In this document: one piece after another, positions 9,037 through 18,500 of the stretch
Layout: each line of letters begins with the position of its first letter
Numbering within the stretch: the stretch's first letter is position 1
Source: Planctomicrobium piriforme
Lineage (GTDB): Bacteria; Planctomycetota; Planctomycetia; Pirellulales; UBA1268
Direction: 5' to 3'
Length of the DNA: 64,000 bases
NCBI GenBank assembly: GCA_945861585.1
Contig: CAMAVC010000006.1
Location: 1-64,000, forward strand
Notes under the pieces: model-generated
Told to the model about the DNA's origin: nothing
Seen by the model: the letters and a program-made list of their open reading frames with translations, nothing else
Databases searched by the model: none
Translations under genes and position numbers: made by a program

Positions 9037-10545
9037 TCAGAAATCTCGGTCGACCGCTTCTTCGCGGTAGATCGGCAGCAGGCGGTAATAGACCTCGAGC
9101 GTGAGCACGGCGAGCGCCGTGTGGGCCAGACGGCCGCCAGGCGCCGTGTCGTGGTCGGCGAAGAACCAGCTGCCGGCCTCGTGGCCGAATCGCGCCTGCT
9201 GCGACACGAGCTGATCGCGGTGTTTGGCGTTCCAGCGGGGCCAGACGGGATGGTCGAGCTGGAGGAGCGCCTGCGCGAGGTAGAAATTCTGATAGATGTT
9301 CGTCGGGTGCGGGCCCGGCTTGGCCAGATTCGTGACGCCGCGCTGGAGCGCCTCGTGGCCGCTCCCCCAGCCGGTGTACATGCGGCACAAGAGGCCGACC
9401 GCCGACGTGCAGGGCTTGGCGGCCGGCGTCCGGTAGCCGTAGGCCGCGCCGCCCTGGGTCTGCACCCGGTCGAGGAACCGCTTGGCGGCCTCGATCGTGG
9501 GCGAAGGCACCTCGACACCCGCGAGCATCGCGCTCTTGAGGGCCGCGATCTGCCACGCCGTGACGGTGATGTCGCCCGCCTGCCCCGGCAGATACCGCCA
9601 GCCGCCGCCGTGCAGATCCTGCGCCGTCTCGGTGAACCGCACCGCATCGCGGACGTAGGGCAGGAGCATTTCGTCGCCCGTCATCCCGAGCGCTTCGGCC
9701 AGCACGAGCGTGGTGACGCCATGGCCGTACATCGTGCCCTCGCAGAAGTCGCCGCCCCGCGGCGTGGGCTGCATGCGGCTGACGAGATAGTAGATGCCGC
9801 GCGACACCGTCTGCTGATAGGGGCCGTCGGCGTGCGTGCTCCCCGCGCCGAGAAACGGCAGGAGCGCGATCGCCGTGCTCGCCGTCGAGCCGGTGAGCGT
9901 GCCCGGATCGCGGCACGCGCCGTCGCAGCGGCAGCCGGAAAGGTCGAACTGCCACGAGCCATCGACGGCCTGATGGGCCGCGAGCCAGGCGAGGCCGGCC
10001 TCAACGGCCGCTTCGCTCGCCTGCGAGCCGCCGCGGGCACGCGCGGCCGTGCCCCGGGCGGCGCCGCGCCGCGGCGCGAAGGCCGCGGTGCCGCTCGCGA
10101 GCGTGCCAGCAGCCTTGGCTGCGGCACCGCCCACGCGCACCGACACGGCCCGGGCCGGCAGACCGGTGGGATCGAGGCGGATCGGCGGGGCATCCGCGTC
10201 GGCGGCAGGCGTTGCGATTGGGTCGTGCACGGTCACGAGCGGCACGTCGTCGACGGGGAGTTCTTGAGACTCGAGAGTCGGGGCGGCCGCGGCAGCCTGC
10301 GCGTCGTCGTGCGGCAGGTCGTCGCCGAGTGCGACATCGACGAAGTGGTCGTCGCCGGCCGCCTCGGCTTCGCCAAACCGCAGCTGGATCGGCTGGGGCG
10401 GCGGCATGCGCCGCGTCTCGAGCGCCAGGATCGCGAGGATGATGCACACCACGACGTGGGCGACGAGGCTCAGATAGCCCGCCCGCACGGCGGGGCTCGC
10501 CACCGCGCGTTCGATCCACGGGGTATCAGGGCTCTCGCTCGGCAT
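9037..10545 (-). CDS. Membrane-anchored prenyltransferase/squalene-cyclase-fold (alpha/alpha toroid) protein, copy B
   Basis: A 502-residue protein: one N-terminal membrane segment at about residues 20-43 (LVAHVVVCIILAILAL), an Ala/Pro/Asp-rich linker, then a C-terminal toroid of helical repeats from about 175. Repeats include DGSWQFDL, GGGWRYLPGQAGD, a QIAALKSA helix and a TSAVGLLCRMYTGWG block. These resemble the QW-type repeats of squalene/hopene cyclases, but no DxDD catalytic acid motif is visible, so cyclase activity is unlikely. A Cys cluster CRCDGAC follows the first repeat. The next gene upstream is a clear paralogue in the same orientation. Planctomycetes encode many such proteins with unknown role. 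Confidence 0.82.
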   Translation of the reverse strand: MPSESPDTPWIERAVASPAVRAGYLSLVAHVVVCIILAILALETRRMPPPQPIQLRFGEAEAAGDDHFVDVALGDDLPHDDAQAAAAAPTLESQELPVDDVPLVTVHDPIATPAADADAPPIRLDPTGLPARAVSVRVGGAAAKAAGTLASGTAAFAPRRGAARGTAARARGGSQASEAAVEAGLAWLAAHQAVDGSWQFDLSGCRCDGACRDPGTLTGSTASTAIALLPFLGAGSTHADGPYQQTVSRGIYYLVSRMQPTPRGGDFCEGTMYGHGVTTLVLAEALGMTGDEMLLPYVRDAVRFTETAQDLHGGGWRYLPGQAGDITVTAWQIAALKSAMLAGVEVPSPTIEAAKRFLDRVQTQGGAAYGYRTPAAKPCTSAVGLLCRMYTGWGSGHEALQRGVTNLAKPGPHPTNIYQNFYLAQALLQLDHPVWPRWNAKHRDQLVSQQARFGHEAGSWFFADHDTAPGGRLAHTALAVLTLEVYYRLLPIYREEAVDRDF

Positions 10546-10666
10546 GGCCTTGCCTGTCGGGGCGACTTTTCCGTCGGGGCAAATCGTACGCTCGGGAAAG
10601 ACTGCGCTCCCCGCGCAGACGGCGATCCCTGTGACCGATCCCCGGGAGTCATCGACCAGCCCGTAG

Positions 10667-10684
10667 GACAGGCTTCAGCCTGTC
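10667..10684. repeat. 18-bp palindrome, copy 1
   Basis: GACAGGCTTCAGCCTGTC is an 8-base inverted repeat around a TC centre. The same sequence or its complement occurs at 26110-26127 (one mismatch), 43281-43298 and 57370-57387. It always lies beside the larger dispersed repeat. Confidence 0.85.
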
Positions 10685-10702
10685 ATGCCTCAACTCGCCC
10701 AA

Positions 10703-11124
10703 CCCGGCGCGGGGTTACCCCGTACCGTCTCGCCTGTCCTGCCTTGCTCAGCCGATTCGCATCCGGTAACCACCCGCATTCGGAGCCAAGGGAGGCATGC
10801 TCGAGGGATGCTTCACGGCACGGCACGGCATCGTGCCGTCCGTTCCTTGGCCGACCTCCGTCGGCTGGTGATGACCCGGCCGTCCGGGCCTGGCGTCAGA
10901 GGGTCCTCAACGACTCCCTTCGTCTGCGCGTGCCCACCGACCGACTCCGCCGAACGTTCTCAGCGCCTACGAGTTGGGGAGGCGAGGGGTTACCCCTGCC
11001 GTTGAGCCGGCGTATGTGACCAGCGAAGCCATGGATGGCGCAGCGCAGGCAAATCCGAGTGAGTGGAGGCCTGGAGGGCCGCAGCGAACGTCCGGCGAGA
11101 CGGTACGGGGTAAACCCGAGCCGG
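10703..11124. repeat. Dispersed intergenic repeat, copy 2 (solo arm, flank module, core)
   Basis: The 596-base gap between the two toroid genes is mostly repeat. A solo arm is at 10703-10734 (GGGGTTACCCCGTACCGTCT inside). A flank module at 10770-10954 includes the 52-base block shared with 6719-6770. A core at 10975-11124 starts with AGGGGTTACCCCT and ends with ACGGTACGGGGTAAACCCGA. No gene is visible here. Confidence 0.85.
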
Positions 11125-11141
11125 CGCGTGGCCAACCGAAC

Positions 11142-12785
11142 CTATTCTTTGAACTCTTCGTCTACGCTCTGCTGGCCGTAGATCGGGAGATGGCGGTAGT
11201 AGACCTCGAGGATCATCGTGGCCATCGACGTGGTGTAGAGGCGACCGCCCTGCTCCGGGCCATGGCCTTTGTCGAATTCCTCGAACCAGCTGCCGGCTGC
11301 GTGGCCCTTGGTCTGTTGCGACTTCACGAGCATGTCGCGCATCTTCGTGTTCCATGCCACCCACACGTCGCCCTCCATGTGATGGAGGATCTGCGTCGCA
11401 TAGTAGTTGTAGTAGAGATCTTTGCTCGGGCCATTCTTGGCGAGCCGCAGGACGCCGCGTTGCAGGGCTGGGTTGTCCTTCTTCCAGCCGAGATACATCC
11501 GGCAGAGGAGCCCGACAGCCGACGTGCCGTAGGCACTACCGGGATCGGTGTAGCCGTACATCGAGCCCTCGTCCTGTTGCACACGATTGAGGAAATCGAC
11601 GGCCTTCTTGATCGTGAGCGGGTTCACCTGGAGAAACGCCATGTGGCCGCTCTTGAGTGCCATGAGCTGCCAGCCGACGGCCGATGTGTCGCCCGGCTGC
11701 TTCGGTGCATACCGCCAGCCACCGCCCACCGGGTCTTGCGCCGCCATGATGTAATTGAGGGCGAGTTGGGCCGGGCCCTGGAGCCGTTTGTCTTGCGTCA
11801 TCGCGTAGGTTTCGGAAAGCGCGATACCGGCCAGGCCCTGGGCGTAGAGGTTGCCCCCCTTCTCGTATGCCTTGCCCTGACCCTTCACGGCCATCGCGGC
11901 GAGGAAGCCGATTCCGGCCTCGAACTGTTTCTTATAGGGCCCCTCTTTGTGCGTGTAGCCGCGGCCGAGCATCGGCAGGAGCGCCATTGCCGTAGCCCCT
12001 CCGCGGTCTTGGATCTTGCCGGGGTGGGAGCAGTTGCCGTTGCAACTCGGGCACTTCGTGAAGTCGAAGCTCCAACTGCCATCCGGCATCTGGTGGTTGA
12101 TGATCCATTTGATGGCCGCCTCGACCGCGGCCTCGCTCTGGGCACTGCCGCCGCCCGCCTGCACGAGCTTGTTGCGCATCGTGGGATCGGTGCGTCCGCC
12201 GAGGCCGCCGGCCTGGCCACCGATCGCGCCCACGCTCGCGAGCAGGTCGGACGAGGCGGCCGTCTCGGTGCTGAAGTCGGTGAACTCGACCGACACGGCC
12301 GCGGCGTCGATATCGGCCGCGTCGCTCACCACCTGCACGTCTTCCACGACCGCGGCATCGGGCAGCACGACCTCGTTGCTCACTTCTTGCGTCTGTGGCT
12401 GGTCGAGGGGCGTCTCCTCCTCGAACTCTTCGAACTCCTCGACCACTTCCGGGGCCGACGAGACGATGACCCGCGGGGTCTCTTTCGGCGGCGGCTCTTG
12501 TACGATGAGGGCCATCGAGAGGAGCACGACGATGTGCAAGAGCATGCTCACGGCCCATGCCGGCGCAGTGCGCAGGATGCCGCCGCCCGAGCGATGTGGC
12601 GGATCGTCGGCAGCGTGGGCCTGAGCGGCAGCCGCCTGGGCCGCCGCAGCGGGCGCGGCCGGTGGTTTCGGCGGGGCGGCTGGTTTGGCGGCGGTGGCGG
12701 CCGGTGTGGGAGCGGCTGGCTTGGGAGGCGAGCCGGCCGGAGCCTGTGGCTTCTTGCCTGCGCCTGGCTGGATTTGGCTGGCCAT
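11142..12785 (-). CDS. Membrane-anchored prenyltransferase/squalene-cyclase-fold (alpha/alpha toroid) protein, copy A
   Basis: A 547-residue paralogue of the following gene. Residues 1-60 are a Pro/Ala/Lys-rich cytoplasmic stretch, then a membrane helix at about 77-97 (VSMLLHIVVLLSMALIV), then an acidic Glu-rich segment (FEEFEEET) and a Val/Asp-rich linker. The toroid domain runs from about 210 to the end: DGSWSFDF, the Cys cluster CPSCNGNC, GGGWRYAPKQPGD, LMALKSGHMA, GTSAVGLLCRMYLGW. Compared with copy B, the Cys motif is CxxCxxxC rather than CxCxxxC. No catalytic DxDD is seen. The membrane helix with a Pro-rich cytoplasmic tail recalls TonB-like anchors, but there is no TonB C-terminal domain. 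Confidence 0.82.
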   Translation of the reverse strand: MASQIQPGAGKKPQAPAGSPPKPAAPTPAATAAKPAAPPKPPAAPAAAAQAAAAQAHAADDPPHRSGGGILRTAPAWAVSMLLHIVVLLSMALIVQEPPPKETPRVIVSSAPEVVEEFEEFEEETPLDQPQTQEVSNEVVLPDAAVVEDVQVVSDAADIDAAAVSVEFTDFSTETAASSDLLASVGAIGGQAGGLGGRTDPTMRNKLVQAGGGSAQSEAAVEAAIKWIINHQMPDGSWSFDFTKCPSCNGNCSHPGKIQDRGGATAMALLPMLGRGYTHKEGPYKKQFEAGIGFLAAMAVKGQGKAYEKGGNLYAQGLAGIALSETYAMTQDKRLQGPAQLALNYIMAAQDPVGGGWRYAPKQPGDTSAVGWQLMALKSGHMAFLQVNPLTIKKAVDFLNRVQQDEGSMYGYTDPGSAYGTSAVGLLCRMYLGWKKDNPALQRGVLRLAKNGPSKDLYYNYYATQILHHMEGDVWVAWNTKMRDMLVKSQQTKGHAAGSWFEEFDKGHGPEQGGRLYTTSMATMILEVYYRHLPIYGQQSVDEEFKE

Positions 12786-12962
12786 TGAATTCGGCCCGTG
12801 GACGGCGACCCGATCTCTCCTTTTATAGTATCGACGCCAGGGAGGTTCGCAAACTGCGACCGGGCCTTTTGGCCCGTGCGACGCAGGGCCGCTGGCGGCG
12901 TCCCGCTGGGATGATTACGATCGCGGCTTCCTGGTCAGAGGCTCCCCGCAACGAGAATCCAG

Positions 12963-13127
12963 ATGGCAAAAGGCAAGAAGAAGCTCGAAGTGATCCACCT
13001 CGTGTGCGAGGAAACCGGCGATCAAAATTACACGCTGCGGCGGAAGACCGGTGGCGAGAAGCTGAAGGTGAAGAAGTATTCGCCGCGGCTCCGCAAGCAC
13101 ACCGTGCACAACGAGAAGCGCAAGTAG
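12963..13127 (+). CDS. rpmG: 50S ribosomal protein L33
   Basis: ATG 12963 begins a 54-residue protein, MAKGKKKLEVIHLVCEETG..., that matches L33 along its whole length: LVC-x2-TG-x-NY near residue 14, LKVKKYSPRLRKHTVH near 35-50 and a basic C-terminus. L33 sits on the large subunit near the E site. The zinc-binding form carries two CxxC pairs. Here only the first Cys of the first pair remains, and the second pair has become SPRL, so this is a zinc-free variant. The stop is only 3 bases from the stop of the convergent glycosyltransferase gene. Confidence 0.93.
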   Translation: MAKGKKKLEVIHLVCEETGDQNYTLRRKTGGEKLKVKKYSPRLRKHTVHNEKRK

Positions 13128-13130
13128 CCC

Positions 13131-14231
13131 TCAGCCAACCGCGGCGAGCACCGTGGCTACGTCTGCCGGATCGACCCGCTCGACGCGGTCGGCCCGGCGA
13201 GAGAGCCCCGGCTCGATTGCTGCCTCGGGCATCGCCAGCACGAGCCGGCATTCCGCCCGGCGGGTGAATCGGGCCGGGCCAGGCCGCGTGACGATTTCGA
13301 TCTCGCACGTCTCGCCCGCGCCGACGCACGCTGCCACCGGAATGGCGGCGCCGACGGCCCGGCCGAGCGGCGTGTCATCGAGTGGGGCGGGCACGCCCCA
13401 GCGGACCGTCTCGATCCCGCGAGCGGCGAGCCCCTGTCGGCACCGCGTCAATCGCCCGCGGCGCATGAAGTAGGCGACGTTCGGCCCGTCGCGCCAGCGG
13501 GCCGTGGCCGTGGGATCGGTGGGATGCCACACATGCAGCGAGCAGGTGCGATCGAGGATCGACTCGAGCCGCACGCCAGCGGCACGCAGCCGCAGGCCGA
13601 GGTCGTCGTCTTCCTGGCCCCAGCCGACGAAGCGTTCGTCGAATCCATTCACCAGTTCAAAGTCGCGCCGCCAGACGCCGAAGTTGCCTCCCGCCAGCCG
13701 GGGCTTGGAAGGATGGCGGAGCAGGGTGTGCCACCAGGCCTTGCGAAACCTGCGGCGCAGGAGCCGCCGCTCGCCGGCGGGCGCGAGCGCGGCGAGATCG
13801 ACGCCCGCCAGTCTGCCGGGCACGAGCACGGCACTGGCCGCTTCCGGCAGGCGGGCACAGTAGCCGAGGTGGGCCACGCCCGGCCGCCGGCGGGCGAGAT
13901 ACGCCGCCACGTGGTCGCGAGGCAGGATGCAGTCGCCGTCGAGAAACAGCAGATAATCGCCGGCGGCCAGCCGCGCACCCTGGTTGCGTACCCGGGCCAG
14001 GCGGAACCCAGCGTGCGGCTCGCTCGTGAAGTGCACGGGCAGGCGCGCCGAGGCGGCGAAGGCGGCCACCACGTCGGCCGTCTCGTCGCGTGAGCCGTCG
14101 TCGGCCACGATCACCTCGATCCGTCCGTCGACGCCGGCCTGGGCCGCGATCGACTCGAGCACGAGGGCCAGATGCCGCGGCTTCTCGAACGTGTTGACGA
14201 TGAGCGAGCAGTCGATGCCGTGCGACCTCAT
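13131..14231 (-). CDS. Family 2 glycosyltransferase with C-terminal galactosyltransferase-like domain
   Basis: The start is ATG 14229-14231, which overlaps the lpxK stop (ATGA). The 366-residue protein is a GT-A fold enzyme: SLIVNTFEKPRHLALVLESI at the N-terminus, VADDGSRDET near residue 44, the metal-binding FLDGDC near 97, and GGNFGVWRRDFELVNGFDE then GWGQEDDDLGLRL near 190-215, the pattern of the glyco_transf_7C acceptor domain. The C-terminal 90 residues look like a small accessory beta-rich region. Translational overlap with lpxK suggests it adds a sugar to lipid A or the LPS core, but donor and acceptor are not known. Confidence 0.85.
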   Translation of the reverse strand: MRSHGIDCSLIVNTFEKPRHLALVLESIAAQAGVDGRIEVIVADDGSRDETADVVAAFAASARLPVHFTSEPHAGFRLARVRNQGARLAAGDYLLFLDGDCILPRDHVAAYLARRRPGVAHLGYCARLPEAASAVLVPGRLAGVDLAALAPAGERRLLRRRFRKAWWHTLLRHPSKPRLAGGNFGVWRRDFELVNGFDERFVGWGQEDDDLGLRLRAAGVRLESILDRTCSLHVWHPTDPTATARWRDGPNVAYFMRRGRLTRCRQGLAARGIETVRWGVPAPLDDTPLGRAVGAAIPVAACVGAGETCEIEIVTRPGPARFTRRAECRLVLAMPEAAIEPGLSRRADRVERVDPADVATVLAAVG

Positions 14232-15328
14232 GCCGCGCCTCCGTTGCCGGGAGCGCCGGGGCCGGCACGGATCGCAGACTGCACGAGCCGGTCGAGCTCC
14301 GCCTCGCCGGCGAGAAACTCGATCGCGATCTCGACCGCGGCGAGCGGGATGTCGCGGAGCGTCTCGTGCGGCAGCTTCACGAGGTCTTTGAGCGTGGTGA
14401 GCGCGAGATCGGCCCGGGCATCGGTGGCCAGGCTGCCGAGCAACGCCACGTCGGCGGCGGAGTAGGCGTGATGATCCGCAAACGGCCGAAACTCGACCAC
14501 CTCCGCCCCGAGCCGTTCGAGCGTGCGCCGGAAGGCCGCCGGATTGCCGATGCCGCAGAAGGCGGCGACGCGCCGCCCGCGGACCGCATCGAGCGGCAGC
14601 TCGCGGCCGGATGTGGTGCGCAGCCGATGCGGCGCGTGCGCCGCGTGGGCCCACACCTGTGGCCCGCGGCGGCCGCAGAGGTCGGCGAGCGCGGCGACGA
14701 TCTCCCGCCGCCGGTCGGGCTCGATGGCATCTGCACGAGTGAGCACGACCGCGTGTGCCCGCGCGAGCCCGCCGAGCGGCTCGCGGAGCATGCCCCGCGG
14801 AAACAGATGACCACAGCCGAAGGGATCGGTGGCATCGACCGCGACGATGTCGAGATCGCGAGCCAGCCGCCGGTGCTGGAAGCCGTCGTCGAGCACGATC
14901 GCCCGTGCACCGTGCGCCGCGGCCACGGCAGCCGCAGCCACGCGATCGCGGTCGGCCACGTGCGCCACGCCGGGAAGCACGAGGGCGAGCTCGGCCGCTT
15001 CGTCGCTCGTTTGCCCTGGGCCGGCGCCGTAGCCGCGGCTCACGATGGCAGGCTGCCGGCCGCCCGCGAGGCACTGCCGCGCCGTCCAGGCCACGAGCGG
15101 CGTCTTGCCCGTGCCGCCGAGCGTGAGGTTGCCCACGGAAATCACCGGCACGGCAGCGGATGTCGCCGACAGGGCGCCGAGGTCGTAGGCGGCATTGCGG
15201 GCCCGCACCGCAGCGGCGTAGGGCACTGCGAACGCCCCGAGTGCGGCGCGGGCAAGCGTCGCTGCCGCGCCACGGCGTGAACCGTCGACGAGCCGGCGGA
15301 ACGCTTCAGCATCGGGAAGAAGAGACAT
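14228..15328 (-). CDS. lpxK: Tetraacyldisaccharide 4'-kinase
   Basis: Phosphorylates the 4' position of the lipid A precursor at the inner membrane. The chosen start ATG 15326-15328 gives 366 residues beginning MSLLPDAEAF; the frame stays open further upstream but without family similarity. Evidence: an amphipathic N-terminal helix, the Walker A-like SVGNLTLGGTGKTP near residue 60, SRGYG near 95, the catalytic LDDGFQHRRL near 145 and the DPFG...RGMLREPLGGL block near 165. The stop overlaps the glycosyltransferase start by 4 bases. Its presence indicates lipid A synthesis, consistent with a didermic planctomycete. Confidence 0.95.
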   Translation of the reverse strand: MSLLPDAEAFRRLVDGSRRGAAATLARAALGAFAVPYAAAVRARNAAYDLGALSATSAAVPVISVGNLTLGGTGKTPLVAWTARQCLAGGRQPAIVSRGYGAGPGQTSDEAAELALVLPGVAHVADRDRVAAAAVAAAHGARAIVLDDGFQHRRLARDLDIVAVDATDPFGCGHLFPRGMLREPLGGLARAHAVVLTRADAIEPDRRREIVAALADLCGRRGPQVWAHAAHAPHRLRTTSGRELPLDAVRGRRVAAFCGIGNPAAFRRTLERLGAEVVEFRPFADHHAYSAADVALLGSLATDARADLALTTLKDLVKLPHETLRDIPLAAVEIAIEFLAGEAELDRLVQSAIRAGPGAPGNGGAA

Positions 15329-15557
15329 ACGCTCCACGCTCGAATGTCGGGCACGATAGCAAATCGCGAGGCAAGTCGCCGGCCGAGCCCCGAGACAGAA
15401 ATCCCCGGTGGCAGCCGGGGGCTCCGGGTTGTGGCGGGATCGTGCACCCACGAAATGCCGAGAGCGCGGCGAACCGGGAGGGTGGTCCGGCCGATATACT
15501 TGGTGGTGATCTCGACCGCCGGCGGCTGCCGCCGCCGGCACCCTCGGAGCCTCCGCG
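15329..15557. promoter_or_regulatory. Divergent gap with a GC-rich hairpin
   Basis: This 229-base gap lies between lpxK and the DUF4175-like gene and must carry both promoters. A hairpin is present at 15403-15420: CCCCGG, loop TGGCAG, CCGGGG, with further G-rich pairing outside. On the lpxK strand it is followed by ATTTCT, but it is upstream of lpxK, so it would be a leader element or a dispersed hairpin rather than a gene terminator. Confidence 0.4.
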
Positions 15558-18500
15558 ATGGCGACCGTTTCCGATCCTTCCGCCCCGGCCGGGGTGGTCG
15601 AGCCGGTCGTGCCGCCCGGAGCGAGTCCGGCCGATGCCAGCGCCGACCTCGCCGTCGCAGGCTGGCAGTCGGGTGGCGAGGCTGAATCGAAGTCCGATCG
15701 GTATCTTGCCCGGCGGCTGGCCGCGGCGAGCGCCGATTTCAAGGGCGTGGCGCTCACGACCTTTGTCTTGGGCGCGGCGGTCTGCGGAGGGGCGTGGCTC
15801 GTGCTCGGCATTCTCGTCGAGCACTGGCTGGTGCCCGGTGGCCTGTCGCCGAGCCTGCGCTGGGCGTGGCTGGGTGTCGCGGCCCTGGCCCTGGTGGCTG
15901 CCGCCATTCGCTGGCTCGTGCCGCTCATGCGCTACCGGGTGAACCTCGTCTACGCCGCGCGTGCCATCGAGCGCGAGCATCCGGAGCTCCACAACGATCT
16001 CGTCAACACGGTGCTCGTGAAGGCGCACCCCGAAGCGAATCCGTCCAAGGTCGTGCGATCGCTCGAGCGGCGCACGGCGAAGCAGCTTGCCGACGTGCCC
16101 GTGGAGGCGGTGATCGATCGTACGGTGCCACTTCGACTGGCCTACGTGCTCGCGGCGCTCGTCGGCCTGGCTGGCCTCTACGAACTGTCCGCACCGAAGA
16201 GCCTGCTCGTGAGTGCCGCTCGCCTGCTCGCGCCATGGGTCGGTTGGGCGGCGCCATCGCGGGTGCGCATCGAGCCGCCGCAGTTGGCCTGGCGGATGCC
16301 CGCCGAGCAGGGGCCCCTCGACGAAGCGCTCGACCGCCGGCGGATCGCCGTCGAGGCCGGCAGCGCCACGCTCGTGCGCGGGCGGCAGCTCGTGGTGGCC
16401 GCCGACATCCGCGGGCTGCGACGCGATGAGAAGCCCGTGGTCGTGGTGGCTCCGCTGCGGGGCGATGGCGCCGTCGATGCGGCGGCGGCGGCGTGGCGCA
16501 CGGAGTTGGGTCGCGGGCAGGCGGTGGGCGGAGCGCAACGGCTGTTTACGGCGATTCTGCCCGACGCGGCCCGCGGCCTCGATCATGCGGTTGAGATCAC
16601 ACTCGAGGCTGGCGACGCCCGCACCGCTCCCATTCGGGTGGCCGTGGTCGATTCACCGACGCTGCTCGTGCGCGAGATCCGCTACGCATTTCCTGCCTAC
16701 ACACGCCGGCCACCCGAGACAGTGGCCTGGCAGGGCGACATCCGCGCCGTCGAGGGCACGGAGGTGACGATCGTCGCGGAGAGCAATCAGCCGCTCGAAG
16801 ACGCCTGGATCGACTTCGACGGCGACGGAGGCCGCGACCTGCGGTTCGCCAAGTCGGCTGCGGATCTCGCGCGGGTGATGAAATCGTTTCACCTGCATCT
16901 CGATGCCGACGGTGTGAAGCCGGAGCATGCCTCGTATCGACTGATGTTTCAACCGCGGGCCGCGGCCGACACGGGCCGGGAGGCCGTGATCACCGACGCC
17001 ATGGAACATCGCATCGAAGTGCTCGCCGACGTGGCCCCCGAAGTGGCGATCGAAGAGCCGCGCGAGTCGCCGCTGCGGGTGCCGCCGGCGGCACCGGTGA
17101 CCGTGCGCGTGCAGGCGCACGATCCCGATTTCGCACTGGCCCGCGTCACGATCGAAACCCGCCTGCAAGGCGGCGCGGCTTTGCCGGAAGTCGTCGTGCT
17201 CGAGCAGGAGCAGTCAGGCATGTTTCGCGGCACGGCGCAGCTCGTGCCGGAGCGGCTCGGCGCGGGCCCTGGCGCCACGCTCGAATATCGCGCGGTCGCC
17301 ACCGACAATCGCCCCAAGCGGCCCAACGTCGCTCATTCGCCGTGGCAGGCCTTGCGGATCGATCCCTCGGCGCCGCCGCGGCAGCCCGAGCAGCCACCAG
17401 CCGGCCGCAAGCAGTCGGACGACGGTCGTTCGCAGGGCGAGGCTGGTGCCGACGGGCAGCCGGGCGCGTCGGGACAGTCTGGCGAAAAGAAGCAGCCGGG
17501 CGACGGCGGGAATGATCAGCGTTCGGGCGGGGATGATCCGCGATCGAAGGACATGCCGCAGAATCAGGGCGGCGACGACCAGCGCTCCACGCCGCAGCCC
17601 AAGCAGTCGCCCGACGGCAAGCAGCCGGGCAAAGAAGACGGGCAGCAGCAAGGCGCGCAAAACGGCGACCAGCAGCAGCCGCAAGACGGCAAGCAGCCGG
17701 GCGATCAGCAGGGGCAGGGAAAGAATCAGGGGCAGGGGGCCGAGCAGGGGCAGGGCCTCGGCGCCGAGGGCCAGCGGCAGGGCGGGCAAGAGCAAGAGTC
17801 GGGCAAACCGCAGTCAGGCGGCAAGCAGAGCGGCGGCAAGCAGCCGGGCAGCGAACGTGACGCGGGCGGAAAGGCCGGGGGCGCCAAGCCCGGCGCGAGC
17901 GGAGGCCAGCAGGCTGACGGCGGCGCGGGTCAAGAGCGGAGCGGCAAGCAATCGCAGGGTGGAGATGCCCGTGGCAAGGCTGTCGCCGCCGACGGCACCA
18001 ACGACGGCGAAGCGATGGAGCGCATCTTGGAGCATCGCCGCGAGCAGGGCGGTAAGGATGGTGGCGAGAGCGGTGAGAGCGCCGGGCAAGAAGCCGATGG
18101 TGGCAAGGAAGGGCAGGGCAAGGAAGGCGACGCGAAACAGCAGGGCCAGCAGTCGGGCAACGGCAGCGGTGCCGGGGGCGAGAAGCAGGGCTCCCAGCCT
18201 GGCGAGCAGGGCAGTGGGAAGCAGTGGGCAGGAGAACAAGGCGCTGGAAAACAAGGCGCTGGAAAGCAAGGGCAGGGTGAGGGCGAGAGTGCCGGCGAGG
18301 GGCAAGGTGCAGGAGAAAGACAGGGAGAAGGTGAGGAGGCCGGCGGCACCAGCCAGGCCGCGGGCAAGCCGGGCGGCCAGACGGCGGATGGCAAACCCAG
18401 CGGCGCGGCAGGCGACACGCAGTCCGGTGGTCAGCAGCCCGGTGAGCAGGCCGCGCCGACGGAGACGGGAAGCGATTCGCAGGGCAAGGAGCAGGGCCAG

